A stretch of DNA of 64,000 nt from Podarcis raffonei (GCF_027172205.1 NC_070605.1:24546304-24610303); one strand, 5' to 3'. Counted from the first letter of the stretch, positions 11,741 through 24,123 are shown. Numbers and translations are program-made. The notes: generated by a model not told the origin, from the sequence alone.

Positions 11741-13372
11741 AAATAAATCAATGTAATTATCAATAGCAGTTGAAGGGGCTGATGGGGGGGCATGATACAG
11801 GGGGAAAGGGTTTAAACTCCATGCTTACTTACCTTACACTCCTCCCAACTGCTATTTAAATAACAAAAAGCAGGCACACTATATACATACACTCATTTAA
11901 TATATCATCTACTTTGGCCCATGATCTGATCCAGTACTGATGCTAACGTGTTCTTAATAAGGGAATTGCAGTCTTAAAGCTCTGCAGCACTGCAAGCATA
12001 GAGGCTACATATATCCCGCTGAAGTCAAAGGGACTTAGGCAGCCTATGTGGAGAATTACAGCCAAAGTTCTCAAGCCTTAACTTTTAACTTTACTTTGTT
12101 CATAAGCTTACCACCATAAAGGAGATTTTGCATAAAACACTGACCCAAATAACTCATAATACAATTATTGTGCTCGTTATGTAAATCAATACATTAAAAA
12201 GCCAAAAAACACGAAAAAGTAGATTTGTTTTCAACAATGGACAGCATCAGTCTTTGGATCAGTTTCATATGATGTCATTCTTTATTTGTCTATTATGGGT
12301 GCTTTTATCATGAACACATGATTGGCGCATGGGTGAGCTATACTGTGGCTAAAATTCTGTTTGTGTTGGATTTTGCAGAACTTTTGCACTTAATTACTTT
12401 TAAAATGCTTAATCATCCCCACTTCAATCTGGAATACTTTCAAGTTCTCCAGATTCTTGGTCTACTGGCACCTAGCTGAGGTGATTCTAGGATCCAAATT
12501 TCAACCTGGGAAGAATAAGGGGGGAAAGGGGGGCATATGGAGCCTAGTGATCGTTTCTGACTCTGCAGGGCTCCAGCAGTCACCATTTCCTTCAGCTGCT
12601 GCATGCTTCTATGGACTTTCCCCCTCCTCCTGAAACGGTGACAGGCAAGGGGTTGGGTAGAAGTTTGGCAGCTGCCGACATGAGGAACGTGTTAAAAATG
12701 TACTCGTCCCCGTTCGCAACAAGTAGCTGAGCCGCATGACAGAAGAAGCTTCAAGTTCAATCCTCATTTCCGCCCCATCTCTTCTATTCTCTCCCCAATA
12801 ATACCGACCACTATTACTACACATGCGGTCGGGGGGGGGGGGGCGACGGAGACGACGACGACACTCGATTATTCTCGTACAGCAATTTGCTAAACAAGCT
12901 TAACTGGGAAATAAGCCCCGCAAATAATTCCAACAGAGCTTCCTTACAAGCAGATGTGCATTAAGCCTGGGGTGTTAAAAGACTTGCAGCCCGATCCCAC
13001 AACTGACTTCCGAAATGCAACTTTCTCCCCAGCTCCGGATTGTACAGCCTGCCCTTAAGCCAAGCATATCCAACCAAAATTAATTCCACGCAAACGTGCT
13101 TAAGTTCAGGTTGTTCGGTTGCAACCCTCAAGCCAGCGCTAAGTAGGCAGGGATCGTAAACCCTATTGAGATTGCGTGCGTTTGGGGGAGCGGGAGGTTA
13201 CTACAGAGTAAACACGCTCCGGGCTGCTGCCGTTAGAGCCCCCGCTCTGCCTGCCCTTTCCCTTTTTTTGCTAACAAAGGAAATAAATCAGCGGCAGCGA
13301 AGGTGGTCTTGTAAAATGCCGTTAGTTGGAAATGTAAACATTAGAGACAGCCTGCAGCATATGACACTAACC

Positions 13373-13375
<3 letters not shown>

Positions 13376-13406
<31 letters not shown>

Positions 13407-13490
13407 ACACAAGTACACATATACGCGCACGCATATATATGCATATAAAGACATATACATGCATACACATATACACACACTTATATATAA
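13376..13490. repeat. (TG)n and mixed CA/TA microsatellite
   Basis: A pure TG run (13376-13403) passes into alternating CA/TA purine-pyrimidine sequence to about 13490. Just downstream a TTCC tract lies at 13531-13553. Such alternating DNA at the edge of the RDX CpG island is prone to Z-form and to length change. Confidence 0.9.
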
Positions 13491-13985
13491 TAATTACGCC
13501 TTCCCGGACCAGTGACCCTCTCACACCAGCCCTTCCTTCCTTCCTTCCTTCCTCAGGGGCTGAGGGGAGTGGGCGGGAGGAGAAGAAAAAGGCGGAGGAG
13601 TCGGGAGTCCCCGCGGAAGGAAATACCTTTTGGGGGGGCGGGGAGTGAGTTAGATCGCCGTCGGGTGGGGGGGGCGAGAGAGAGACGAGTTATAATCGCT
13701 GCTGAGGGGGGCGAAGGGAAGCGAAGAGTTTCTCTCCCTCAGATACATACATAAACAGTATTTCGGAACTACGATTCCCACCGCCCACATCCCCGTTAAG
13801 CTTGCGCAGGAGCAGCTAGTGCGCGCCGAGGGGGGGGTGAGGGTGGAGGGGGCGTCTTCCCTCAGCTTCTGCCCCCCAGGTGTGAGGCGTGAAGATGAAG
13901 CGAGGGAGCGCGAGAGGGAAGGGCGAGGCCTGGCAAAGCAGCACCGCCGGGGTCGGCCGAAAAGTAGCCCGCTTTTCTCCCTCAC

Positions 13986-14310
13986 CTGGCGGCTGCGGAG
14001 GCTGAGGCAGCCCGGGGGCGGCGAGCTCTTCGCTTTCCTCTTCTTCTCTGCTTCCAGGAAAGAGGATTGGGTCCCAAGCGGCGGGGCCGGAGGTGGGAGA
14101 CGGGGAGTCACACACGCACCACCACCACGACGGCGCCCGCGCAGCCCCCTCCGCAGCCGGCCAGGAGGCGCTGCAGGGCCGCTCCGAGCGTGGCTGAGGG
14201 GCGCGCACCCGTGCGCGCTCTCCCTCACGTCCCGCCTCTCCGTCAGGGCCTCGCTGGTGCTGCTACAGCTTCGCTGCCGGAGACGCGCCAGAAAGTGGCC
14301 GCTGACAGGT
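13986..14310 (-). other. RDX: Candidate RDX noncoding first exon
   Basis: Inside the CpG island a strong donor is readable on the minus strand: GCCAG followed by GTGAGG, with the exon ending at 13986. This fits a noncoding exon that would splice to the start exon at 8527. The transcription start is not visible in the sequence; the upper limit given is a guess set by the YY1-like site near 14320. No transcript evidence is available from the sequence alone. Confidence 0.4.
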
Positions 14311-14313
14311 CCG

Positions 14314-14325
14314 CAATATGGCGGC
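14314..14325 (+). promoter_or_regulatory. YY1-like site in RDX CpG island
   Basis: CAATATGGCGGC matches the YY1 consensus (AANATGGCGGC), a common element just downstream of start sites in TATA-less CpG promoters. It sits in the island between the candidate RDX first exon and the intergenic side. Orientation is plus, so it could serve either direction. Confidence 0.45.
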
Positions 14326-14879
14326 GGCCGTCGGTTTAGAATTTTCCTTTTCCCTCCCCCTCCCCACCCTATCAGAGTTCTTGGCGCCTCCGCTCCCCTA
14401 CCAGGCATGCGCGGACGGAGGCGGGGGGAGCATGCGCCTTCCGCGAGGGTGAAGCCGCTGGTTTTCCCTGAGCTGAATTTGGGAGAAGAGGAGGCGCGCG
14501 CGCGACGGGGGGAGGGATGGTGTCAGTAACGGCTGGCGGTAAAGGTCGGCGCACGAGAAGGACCGTTGCTCAGGGTCACGTGGGAGCGGGTCTTGGGTCC
14601 CGCTTTATAAGGCTGCAGCCACCTACACACCAATACATCCCGCATCCTGTGCATGTTTACTCAGGAGCTAAGTCCCACGTGGTTAAATGGGAATTGCTTC
14701 CAAGTAACTGGTGGATAAGTTGGAGCCCTAGTTGGGAAGAACTCGGTGCTTGAATTGCTGGAGCCGAGGAGCGGGGCCTGGCCTTCCTTGACCTGCTGGT
14801 ACAGGGTGCTAAGATTTGGCTAAAATTGTGGAGAGTCAAGAAGCAAAGCTTGTATGTTTCATTAAGGGACACACGCATA

Positions 14880-15223
14880 AAAGTAAAGGGACCCCTGACC
14901 ATTAGGTCCAGTCGTGGCCGACTCTGGGGTTGTGGTGCTCATCTCGCTTTATTAGCCAAGGGAGCCAGTGTACAGCTTCTGGGTCATGTGGCCAGCATGA
15001 CTAAGCCGCTTCTGGCGAACCAGAGCAGCGCATGGAGACGCCGTTTACCTTCCCGCCAGAGCAGTACCTACTTATCTACTTCCACTTTGACGTGCTTTCA
15101 AACTGCTAGATTGGCAGGAGCAGGGAGCTCACCCCGTGTCGCTGGGATTCGAACCGCCGACCTTCTGATTGGCAAGTCCTAGGCTCTGTGGTTTAACCCA
15201 CAGCGCCACCCGCGTCCCTCTGC
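14880..15223 (-). mobile_element. Sauria-type tRNA-derived SINE
   Basis: Read on the minus strand it begins GGGACGCGGGTGGCGCTGTG, with an A-box-like segment and a B box (GGTTCGAATCC) of a tRNA-type Pol III promoter, and ends ...GGTCAGGGGTCCCTTTACTT. It is flanked by the 13-bp direct repeat GGACACACGCATA (14867-14879 and 15224-15236). The copy is essentially full length at 344 bp. Confidence 0.85.
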
Positions 15224-15295
15224 GGACACACGCATACCCCTTCTAGGAGTGTAGCACCATAAAATCTTAATAAGAAATATTTAAAGCACATCTGA

Positions 15296-15445
15296 CATGG
15301 GTTGAAAGCACATGACTTTCCATCAAAAAATTATGGGGAGTGTAGCTTCCTCGCAAGGCAACAATTCCCATGCTCCATAACTACAGTTCCCAGCATTCCT
15401 TGTGGGAAAGCCATGTGCTTTATATGTGAGTTGGATGTGCTTTAA
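15296..15445. mobile_element. Palindromic MITE relic
   Basis: The outer arms AAAGCACATGACTTTCC and GGAAAGCCATGTGCTTT are reverse complements with a one-base slip, enclosing two inverted 'AACTACAGTTCCCAGC'-type segments. This is one of several old copies of a foldback DNA element; others are near 19.8, 21.05, 26.9 and 28.65 kb. Confidence 0.5.
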
Positions 15446-15634
15446 AAGTTTGATGAGGCTCTGCTGTTGCAGAAAGGCTAGATGATGGTGTGCATACAAA
15501 TTTCATTTGTTTTTGATTAATCATGGGTTACCATCATGTCTGAACTCTGCTGTCCATTGGACACAATGGATTTCCCCCGTTTTTTATTGTCATCTTAGTT
15601 GTTTTATTATTTTTATTCCTGTTGGGTATGTTTA

Positions 15635-15872
15635 CAGTGATATCTCGGGTTGAAGTCGCTTCAGGTTGAGCATTTTCAGGTTACACTCCGCGGCAACCCG
15701 GAAGTAACAGAACGCGTTACTTCCGGGTTTTGCCGCTCGTGCATGCGCAGATGCTCAAAATGACGTCATGCGCAGAAGCATCAAATCATGACACACAGAC
15801 ACGGGTTGCGTTCGTTTCAGGATGCGAAGTGGGCTCCAGAACGGATCCCGTTCACATCCAGAGGTACCACTG
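15635..15872 (+). mobile_element. TcMar-Tigger-like MITE, second subfamily
   Basis: The 238-bp element begins CAGTGATATCTCGGGTTG and ends CCAGAGGTACCACTG. TA precedes it and a mutated CA follows. It shares GGAAGTAACAG...GTTACTTCCGGGTTTT and the CATGCGCAG motif with the 8045 copy. Confidence 0.75.
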
Positions 15873-16309
15873 CATTTGTATGTTGCCTGAAATATGCTGT
15901 AGAAAGGGGTCTTTTAAATTTATACACAAATAAAATCAGAAGGGTATAAATCCTTCCATATGATGAACGTTACTGCCTTTGTGAGCAGTCTTACAGCTTT
16001 GTGATTAAAGATGCCCAAGTATGTAAATATTTGTTTTATTTGCAAATCATTTGATCCCCAACTGTCAGGAAATAATCCTGCTAGATGCACATAATTTTGT
16101 CCCAGCAAAATTATGAAACACTGGCAAGTAACCATTATCAAAACAATCACTCTCTACATGAACAAGGCAAGGTTATCTTAGTTAAAGCCACTAATAAATA
16201 CAGCTCTACATACAATAACAAAGGATTGAAAGTATGGGATTGTGTTGACTAGCAGAGCTTTAACATTTGGAGCTAACAGAACTGGATCAGAAAAAGCTAT
16301 TAGCCCAGA

Positions 16310-16824
16310 CACATTAAGGAAAGTGCCAATACTGGCACACAAACAGCCAGAACAGCATTTTTATAATTGAAAGTGCTTCAATAGGGACCAGAAGTAAGGT
16401 TCTGCACTTAGGCAGGAAGAACCAGATGCACAAATATAAGATGGGGAACACCTGGATTATTAGCAGTACATGTGAAAAAGATCTAGGGATCTTGATGGAC
16501 CCCAAGCTTAACATGAGTCAACAGTGATGCAGCAGCCAAAAAACAAAAAAAAAGCTAATGCTTTTCTAGGCTGCATCAACAGAAGTATAGTGTTCAATTC
16601 AAGGAAACAATAGTCCTGCTTTATTCTGCCTTGGTCAGACCACACCTGGAATACTGTGTCCAGTTCTGGGTACCACAATTTAAGAAGGATATTGACAAAC
16701 TGGAATGTGTGCAGAGGAGGGCAACCAAGGTGATCAAGGGTCTGGAAACCAAGCCTTATGAGGAACACTTGAAGGAGCAGGATATGTTTGGCTTGGAAAA
16801 GTGGAGACTGAGAGGAGATATGAT
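16310..16824 (+). mobile_element. CR1 LINE fragment, left part (split by Bov-B)
   Basis: The frame reads [20 protein letters not shown] then [17 protein letters not shown] and ends [10 protein letters not shown], the C-terminal end of the CR1 reverse transcriptase. Upstream pieces (DLGILMDPKLNMSQQ) belong to the same protein with a frame break between. The host copy continues after the Bov-B at 18297. Confidence 0.8.
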
Positions 16825-18284
16825 GTTGTTGTTGTTGTTTAGTCGTTTAGTCGTGTCCGACTCTTCGTGACCCCATGGACCAGAGCACGCCAGGCACCTC
16901 TGTCCTCCACTACCTCCCGCAGTTTGGTCAGACTCATGTTTGTGGCTTCGAGAACACTATCCAACCATCTCATCCTCTGTCGCCCCCTTCTCCTTGTGCC
17001 CTCCATCTTTCCCAGCATCAGTGTCTTCTCCAGGGAGTCTTCTCTTCTCATGAGGTGGCCAAAGTACTGGAGCCTCAGCTTCACGATCTGTCCTTCCAGT
17101 GAGCACTCAGGGCTGATTTCATTAAGAATGGATGCGTTTGATCTTCTTGCAGTCCATGGGACTCTCAAGAGTCTTCTCCAGCACCATAATTCAAAAGCAT
17201 CAATTCTTCGGCGATCAGCCTTCTTTATGGTCCAGCTCTCACTTCCATACATCACTACTGGGAAAACCATGGCTTTAACTATACGGACCTTTGTTGGCAA
17301 GGTGACGTCTCTACTTCTCAAGATGCTGTCTAGGCCTGTCATTGCCCTTCTCCCAAGAAGCAGGCGTCTTTTAATTTCGTGGCTGCTGTCACCATCTGCA
17401 GTGATCATGGAGCCCAAGAAAGTAAAATCTCTCACTGCCTCCATTTCTTCCCCTTCTATTTGCCAGGAGGTGATGGGACCAGTGGCCATGATCTTCGTTT
17501 TTTTGATGTTGAGCCTCAGACCATATTTTGCGCTCTCCTCTTTCACCCTCATTAAAAGGTTCTTTAATTCCTCCTCACTTTCTGCCATCAAGGTTGTGTC
17601 ATCTGCATATCTGAGGTTGTTGATATTTCTTCCGGCAATCTTAATTCCAGTTTGGGATTCATCCAGCCCAGCCTTTCGCATGATGTATTCTGCGTATAAA
17701 TTAAATAAGCAGGGAGACAAAATACAGCCTTGTCGTACGCCTTTCCCAATTTTGAACCAATCAGTTGTTCCATATCCAGTTCTAACTGTAGCTTCTTGTC
17801 CCACATAGAGATTTCTCAGGAGACAGATGAGGTGATCAGGCACTCCCATTTCTTTAAGAACTTGCCATAGTTTGCTGTGGTCGACACAGTCAAAGGCTTT
17901 TGCATAGTCGATGAAGCAGAAGTAGATGTCTTTCTGGAACTCTCTAGCTTTCTCCATAATCCAGCGCATGTTTGCAATTTGGTCTCTGGTTCCTCTGCCT
18001 CTTCTAAATCCAGCTTGCACTTCTGGGAGTTCTCGATCCACATACTGTTTGAGCCTTCCTTGTAGAATTTTAAGCATAACCTTGCTAGCGTGTGAAATGA
18101 GTGCAATTGTGCGGTAGTTGGAGCATTCTTTGGCACTGCCCTTCTTTGGGATTGGGATGTAGACTGATCTTCTCCAATCTTCTGGCCACTGCTGAGTTTT
18201 CCAAATTTGCTGGCATATTGAGTGTAGCACCTTAACAGCATCATCTTTTAAAATTTTAAATAGTTCAGCTGGAATACCATCACT
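16825..18284 (-). mobile_element. Bov-B (RTE) LINE, 5'-truncated, ORF still open
   Basis: Bov-B is an RTE-clade non-LTR retrotransposon. The minus strand carries an open frame of about 490 codons (to a stop at 16839) covering most of the reverse transcriptase. Visible are IPIPKKG, FIDYAKAFDCVDH, GVRQGCILSPCLFNLYAEYI and the catalytic LRYADDTTLMAE, then the C-terminal WCWRRLLRVPWTARR region and the 3' end with TTG-type repeats (AACAAC on the element strand). The endonuclease part is lost by 5' truncation. A perfect 12-bp target duplication, AGGAGATATGAT, lies at 16813-16824 and 18285-18296. The open frame and perfect duplication point to a recent insertion. It could not move by itself as it stands. 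Confidence 0.95.
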
Positions 18285-18296
18285 AGGAGATATGAT

Positions 18297-18350
18297 AGGC
18301 ATCTTCAAATATCTCAAGGCCTGTCACATGGAAGAGGGAACCTGGCCTGG
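18297..18350 (+). mobile_element. CR1 LINE fragment, right part
   Basis: Reading on from the Bov-B junction gives IGIFKYLKACHMEEG, the direct continuation of the CR1 protein end interrupted at 16824 (after GDM). The rest of the CR1 3' region is not present, so this copy was 3'-incomplete or has decayed. Confidence 0.75.
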
Positions 18351-19724
18351 GACATTATGGTGAAGAAATTGGATATATGGTAAGAAATCCAATACATAAT
18401 AATCAAAATAAATTGCAGAGTTAATAGAAACTTTAAAGGTCATGCAGTACAACCCCCTGTGAGTACAAGAACTGAAGATAGTGTTTGTAGCCACCACTTA
18501 TTGTGGTACGGCTAGGCATGCTGCACAGACCATGCAACATAGCTACTGAAATTTTCTTACTCCCCTCCTTTCCTTGTTGCTCAGGACAGAGATAAAACAA
18601 GAGTTGTTGCAGGCTTCACCCTTCATTTCCCCTGTCACCTAAACTTCCCGTGAACCAGAAAAATTAAAACTCTGTACACAACCAGTGTTGAATGTTGTCC
18701 TTTGTGTATTGTTTTTTCTTCCCAGGGGTAGCAACCACACAGATGCAGTGTACTACAGGGGGAAGCCAAGTTTTTCCTTTTGTTTTCTTTTGGTTTGGGA
18801 TGAAAGTACAGTTCAAGTCACAGTCAAGCAGGAGAGAGACAGTTCAGTACGAAGGGAGGAGTGAGCCAATTGAGTTACCCATTCTGAAACACGCAGGAGC
18901 TATTAATATAACTTGCCCCTGGCAGTCTTCTAAAGGCTGAGGGAAGAACAGAGAAGAATTTCCAATTAAAAGAAGCAGCAAGAAGAAAAAGATCTGTGAT
19001 TGGGGCAGGGGGGATAAAATCTCATTGTGAGGAAGCATACGGTTATGGAAATAATGTCCCTAGGGAAATTGCGCAGTCTCCATAATTAAAGTCATTTAAA
19101 ATTAGTCAGGGCAAATCACTGACAGATATGTGGCTATGAAGATGCTTGCATGCTCAAAAGGGGTGGAGAGCGCAAGTATATATTAGACATTTTAATGAGT
19201 CTTTTTCATTTCTCTAATAAAAGGGAACTAAACTCCCGTGGTAAAGGACTTTAAACCATACATTTAGGGCTTCCTTATTCATGAAATTGAGAGGACCTTT
19301 TCAAAATAAATAAATAAACTGATGCAGAAATGTGGAGAACAAGAAATTGGAAAAACAAGGAAATCAAACGGGACAGATCCGTCCAACCCTAATCGGCACA
19401 ATTCACAAATGACCTACAGTGTGACCTTATGCAGAAAATGAAAAGTTGGGGAGAAGAATGTGGATATATGGACAGGGAGGTAGGGTCACTGAAGCAAGAC
19501 TGCAGTAGCAAGGACAATGCAGGAAGCCACTTGCCAAAACTAACTTGGAGGTTGCACGGGTTTGTATAGATTAATATTTTAATATTGTTGGATATTTTTA
19601 GATAGGCTTTTTCCTAGGGGTGGTGCAAGTTCCAAACCCAAATTAACTGGGCTGTAAATGCAGCAAGTACAGGAATGATCCTTCTGGGAACTCAATTTTT
19701 CTAAATTGCCCTGCACAACCCCCT

Positions 19725-19990
19725 CACACCATACATTTTAAACACTGTGATGCCCCTTTGAACGCTCATGGTTTATGCCAAAGAATTCTGGGGGCTTTAT
19801 TTGTTAAAGGTGCTGGGAGTTCTTAGGAGACCGCCTTCCCCACACAGGGCTACAATTCCCAGAGTCCACTGGAAAAAGACATGGATTGTTAAATCCCACT
19901 GGGAACTGTAGCAACTCAATATGCAAGACTGGTTGAAAAATCATGGTATGTGAATTACTTACAAATGTACCTTAAAACACATACAATCCA
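19725..19990. mobile_element. Old foldback MITE relic
   Basis: Motifs AATTCTGGGGGCTTTATTTG, TGGGAGTTCTTAGGAGACCG and ACAATTCCCAGAGTCCACTG occur in the order seen at 28.6 kb. This is a diverged copy of the same palindromic DNA element. No target duplication was found. The rest of 18.4-21.9 kb shows only similar weak traces (21.0-21.13 kb). Confidence 0.45.
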
Positions 19991-21994
19991 ACTGGGAACT
20001 ACATGCAGAAACGGGTCCTGTATGCACATATCTCTCTGATCAACCAGGCAGGGTTATGTATTGCAGAGCCCTTTCAGAAAAGTTAATCCACCCATCAGCT
20101 GTTTGGGAGGAAAAGCTAAAAGAAGGGAGCAGGATTCACCTTATCTCTACTGAACGAAATACTTAGGACTGATTATGCTCTTTTAATAAAGACTCCATGC
20201 ACACATAATTGGATCAGAATTATACTGTTAGAAAGGCACTGGAGTATTAAAATACTCCCATATTTCCACGTATCAAGTAGCTTCCTCATTAGTAGACATT
20301 TGACTTTTCATTTAAATGTTTAGAAGCAACAGTTCTGGACCAAGTCCAAAAATAAAATAAATTCCAGGTTTGAAATGCAGGTATGACTTTTAAAAGCCTT
20401 CCTTTGATCTGAAATTTTAATGTGAATGGAAAGTAAGCCTTCTGTTTGTAATAGGTCAGCATTTTTCGACTGGTTTTAAGAAGCAGCAGAAGATACCAAA
20501 CACTGCCAATCATTTTTAATACTGTTTGGGACTGGGCTGCCTTTTTTTAATGTTTGCAATCTCAGGCTGATCTAATCTCCTGAGTCAATAAAACATGTTT
20601 AGAGTTGTGTTAAAAGTAGATAATGTAAATAAAGAATGAGCTGCTTTATCTGCTTTGGATTTCCCCCTCCTTCCCTTTCACAAGGCTGTGAAACATAATA
20701 AACATAATAAAACGATCTAGAGTCAATAAATGTTCTGGAATCGTGCCAGGTAAGAAAGTTAATGACACAAACGTAGCTGCTTGCTGTGGGCATGTCACAT
20801 TATTCTCTTTGTGAACTGCCTTTGACTATGTACTACAGGTTTTGATGCTCAGTGCTGAAAAGGTACATTTTTTAAAAGGGTGGGGGGAAACAATGCCATA
20901 GAAACTGTTCTAACAAGGCACAGATAAACTTTGTTCTCTGCAATCTACTTTCTCAAACTGTGGATCTGAACACTTGATAATAATAAATGTGAAATAAAGG
21001 ATATTTTGAAGCACACTGACATAGCATTTTTAAGCACTCAATCTCCTGGGAACTGCAGTTTACCCCTCACAAGAGCTACAATTCCCATCACCCTTAATAA
21101 ACGGCAGTTATTGGGATTCTTTTTTTAGAGGGTGAAAATGTGTTTTAAATATATGGTGTGTACACAGACTATACTGCCTACATGCCCCAGTGTGAGAACA
21201 TTCCTAGACTCAAGTCAGAAATCCTGAGAACAAAACATTTTGGCTTACATAGGAGCAATCCTGTTCAGGCCAATGAGAAGACACAGAAATAAGTTGTTTG
21301 ACCCAAGGTCTTTGGGCCTTTGGCTTTGTTGCCTAGGAAGGCTATGCTATGCCGAGCAGGAGCCCAAGTTTTAAAGTCCATTCTGTCTTATGTTTCAGAG
21401 CTAGCTGAAGAATCTGTCTTGAAGACCTTGGAAATATGACTCACCCCAACAGTCCATCTCTATACTGAAGATTCATAAGGAACTACCAAGGCAGTTTAAC
21501 AGAGCTTTGAGCTAGAGCTATCTGAAGATCTGTTATAACTCAGATCAAAGGAAGGGAAAGTTGTGTACAAAACTATATTCTGAGTCATATGTACTTATAA
21601 ATTCATTCTCCAAATGCTAATACTTACATAGCCAAACCAGTACCACCCATCAAAAGAGGAAGATGTCAACAGATTTGGGAGAATCCCAAGGTTTTCAGAA
21701 AAAAACTTGGGGGTGAGAAGCAAGGGAAATTCTTCCCGATAAGGACCGGGCATTATTTATTTGCATTTATGAGTCACTTCCCATAAAATTATTTGAATCT
21801 CACATCAGAAACATCAGTGTGAGGTGGTAGCTGTGATGCTGCTCTGTCTGTGCAAGTCTTTGCATGAGGCCTCACCAGCAGTAAATCAGGCTAGAGGTAA
21901 GCCCCTTTTCTCAGCATGCAGATAAAACAGAAATGGTTAGAGGGAGGCATGGGTTTGATAAGGAATTGGGGGGGGGGGAGGAAGGAAGGAAACT

Positions 21995-22262
21995 TGTTAT
22001 GTATTGAAGTTCTCACCCTGGGCCAGCAGGGGGATACTGTAGATAGTTTTCACTCAGGTCCACATTTGCAAATAAGGAATTGAAAGTGACGTTCAGTGAT
22101 TGGATAGTTACAGAAAGTTGTTACTGTTGCTTGTAGCTGAGCTCTGTACAGTATAAGCAGGTTGGCTGAGCCCTTCAGTTCAGTTTTGTTCTGGCCTGTG
22201 AATAAACAAGAGCTGTCTGAGGAATCGCTGTGTCGTCTGATATGTTCACCCACAACTTAACA
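21995..22262 (+). mobile_element. Solo LTR, 268 bp (LTR retroelement fossil)
   Basis: The segment starts TGTTATGTATTG and ends CAACTTAACA, so it has TG...CA ends. The 5-bp direct repeat AAACT flanks it (21990-21994 and 22263-22267). A TATA-like AGTATAAGC lies near 22150 and AATAAA at 22201. No internal coding region adjoins, so it is a solo LTR left after LTR-LTR recombination. Family (Gypsy or ERV-like) not determined; a moderate age is likely. Confidence 0.75.
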
Positions 22263-23569
22263 AAACTGGGAACATCAGGAGGCTGGAGAGAAGCAGAAGA
22301 ATTGTCAGGACCCATTCCACCCTGTGTGCAGAGGGAGCAATTTAGAGGAACAAAGATAAAAGGGTGGAGCCCTCTAAAGCAGCATCGAAATAAAGGTGAG
22401 AAGAGAAAGGGGGAAATTCACAGAGCAAATAATAAGGAAATGAGAAGCAGAGATACTAGAGTCAGAGGCTGGGACAAAAAGGTCCCAGTGGCAAGCTTAT
22501 AACAGGACATTGGTGGACTATAGGAAAAGTTGGATAAAGGACAAGTCCAGTGATGAAAAGAGTGTCTGAGCTCCTGTAGCAACTGCCCACCCCCCAAATA
22601 TGCTCTGGAGTAAGAATATATTGGCACTCTGAGATCCTCAGGGCCAGAGGAAGAAGTGGATAAACATAGATTGGATATAACAATTATCAATAGAAACAAT
22701 TACACAATTAAGAATAGTAATGGAACACTAGTGGAATGGAGTAACCACATATGGAGTTACACATATGGAGTTCAAATAGCGTGTGTCTTTTTGCTGGTTA
22801 CACATATATTTGATAAACATTCAAAACAACATACATGCTGAAAGTGTAAAGTGATGATATGCTATTCCTGAGTTATTTATAACCATTCCTAAATAATGTT
22901 TCCCTCATCCTTGCTAAATTATTTACCCATTTTAATTTGACAGCTATTTTAACCCTAGGCAGGTTGTGTAGTGTGGTTTTTTAAAAAAAGAAATCCCAAA
23001 AAATTACAAGCCAATAAGCCTGTTAAATATAGCTCCTAAGCTCTGTTCCTGTTATCTACTGCATAATTAGAAACTTGGTTGGAAACCAATTAATATTGGT
23101 TAGAAACAGGTGGGGTTTCTTAAAGTTTTAAGCACCCTCTAAATCAATGTTTCACCTTTAAATGCAACTAAGCCATCCGTTGGCCATCTGAGAATTTGTC
23201 TGCAGAGCTGATGTTAGCTTTTAATTCCATAATTAAGTTCTGATTTAGGGATTTGCTTCACAACACAAACAATGATAAAAGAAAATTTATTGTGGCTACT
23301 TAAAGAGCCCTACCAAAATAATGTCACCCTGTTGAGGATGGTCTAAATGCACATTTGGCAGAAGGTGTTAGCATTTATTTATTTCATACAATTCATATAA
23401 CCTCTTGATTGGTGGGGAGGGGGGAGGAGAACAAAGCTCATCAAAGCAGTTTTGCCCAGGGGTCAGACAGAAAAGTATTTTGGAGCATACTGAGTCAGCT
23501 ATCAGTCACCTGAATTAAGCTTGTGGACCACTGGTGATCTGCAGGCCACAGTTTGGGAGCTCTTGATCT

Positions 23570-23695
23570 ATACCAGTATTCTTCAAGCTTTGGTCCCTGG
23601 ATGTTGCTGGACTTCAAAACTCATCAGCTCTGACCATTGTCAAAGCTGGCTGGAGATGGTGGGAATTGTAGTCCAACTACATTATAGGGACCCAA
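23570..23695. mobile_element. Palindromic hAT-like MITE relic
   Basis: CTTTGGTCCCTGGATGTTGC near the left end and GAATTGTAGTCCAACTACAT near the right are imperfectly complementary, as in the common 'CTACAACTCCCATCA' elements of reptiles. It is old and ragged-ended. Confidence 0.45.
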
Positions 23696-24123
23696 GGTCT
23701 TATCCTCTCTTTAGTATGTCTAATTCCCTTTTGAAGTGATCAAGGCTAGTGACCATCACAGCTTGTTCGATGCAGCATGTTCCATTAATTACATTATGTA
23801 CTTCCTGTTGTGTGCGCTGTTTGTTTCACCATTCAACTTCACTGGATGACCCTGGCTTCTAGTATTATGAGAGTGGGGGAATGGTTTAGATAATGAGCAA
23901 GGGCAAGCCTTGGGCTCATGTGCTTCCTCCTATCAGCCCTCTCCCCCTTATGTGCAAAGAACATTCTGTTTATGTTTGCTGCAAACCACAGTTTGCAATT
24001 TTGTCTGAACCCAGGAAACAATTATTTGCCCACAAACCAGGGTCACAGACCATATTGTACCGCTTGCTTTTCGTTTTCTATAACAATTGTTGCCCCAACA
24101 GGGCTGCTTACCCAGTTCCAGAT

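Larger units (their letters stand above)
13540..14600. promoter_or_regulatory. RDX: CpG island, likely RDX promoter
   Basis: About 1 kb of strongly GC- and CpG-rich DNA with G/C homopolymer runs and many CGCG and GCGC clusters stands out from AT-rich surroundings. It has no convincing TATA box. It lies upstream of the RDX start exon in the right orientation. Several long open frames cross it on both strands, but these follow from the base composition and are not genes. Confidence 0.75.

Noticed and set aside
13166-13648. 160-codon plus-strand frame
   Set aside because: Much of it is translated TG/CA microsatellite and TTCC repeat; no domain or splice context.
13650-14529. Long open frames (236-252 codons) on both strands of the RDX CpG island
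   Set aside because: They overlap each other, are low-complexity Arg/Pro/Gly/Ser, and arise because GC-rich DNA has few stop codons.
16867-17808. 313-codon plus-strand open frame
   Set aside because: It is the antisense of the Bov-B reverse transcriptase and has no domain of its own.
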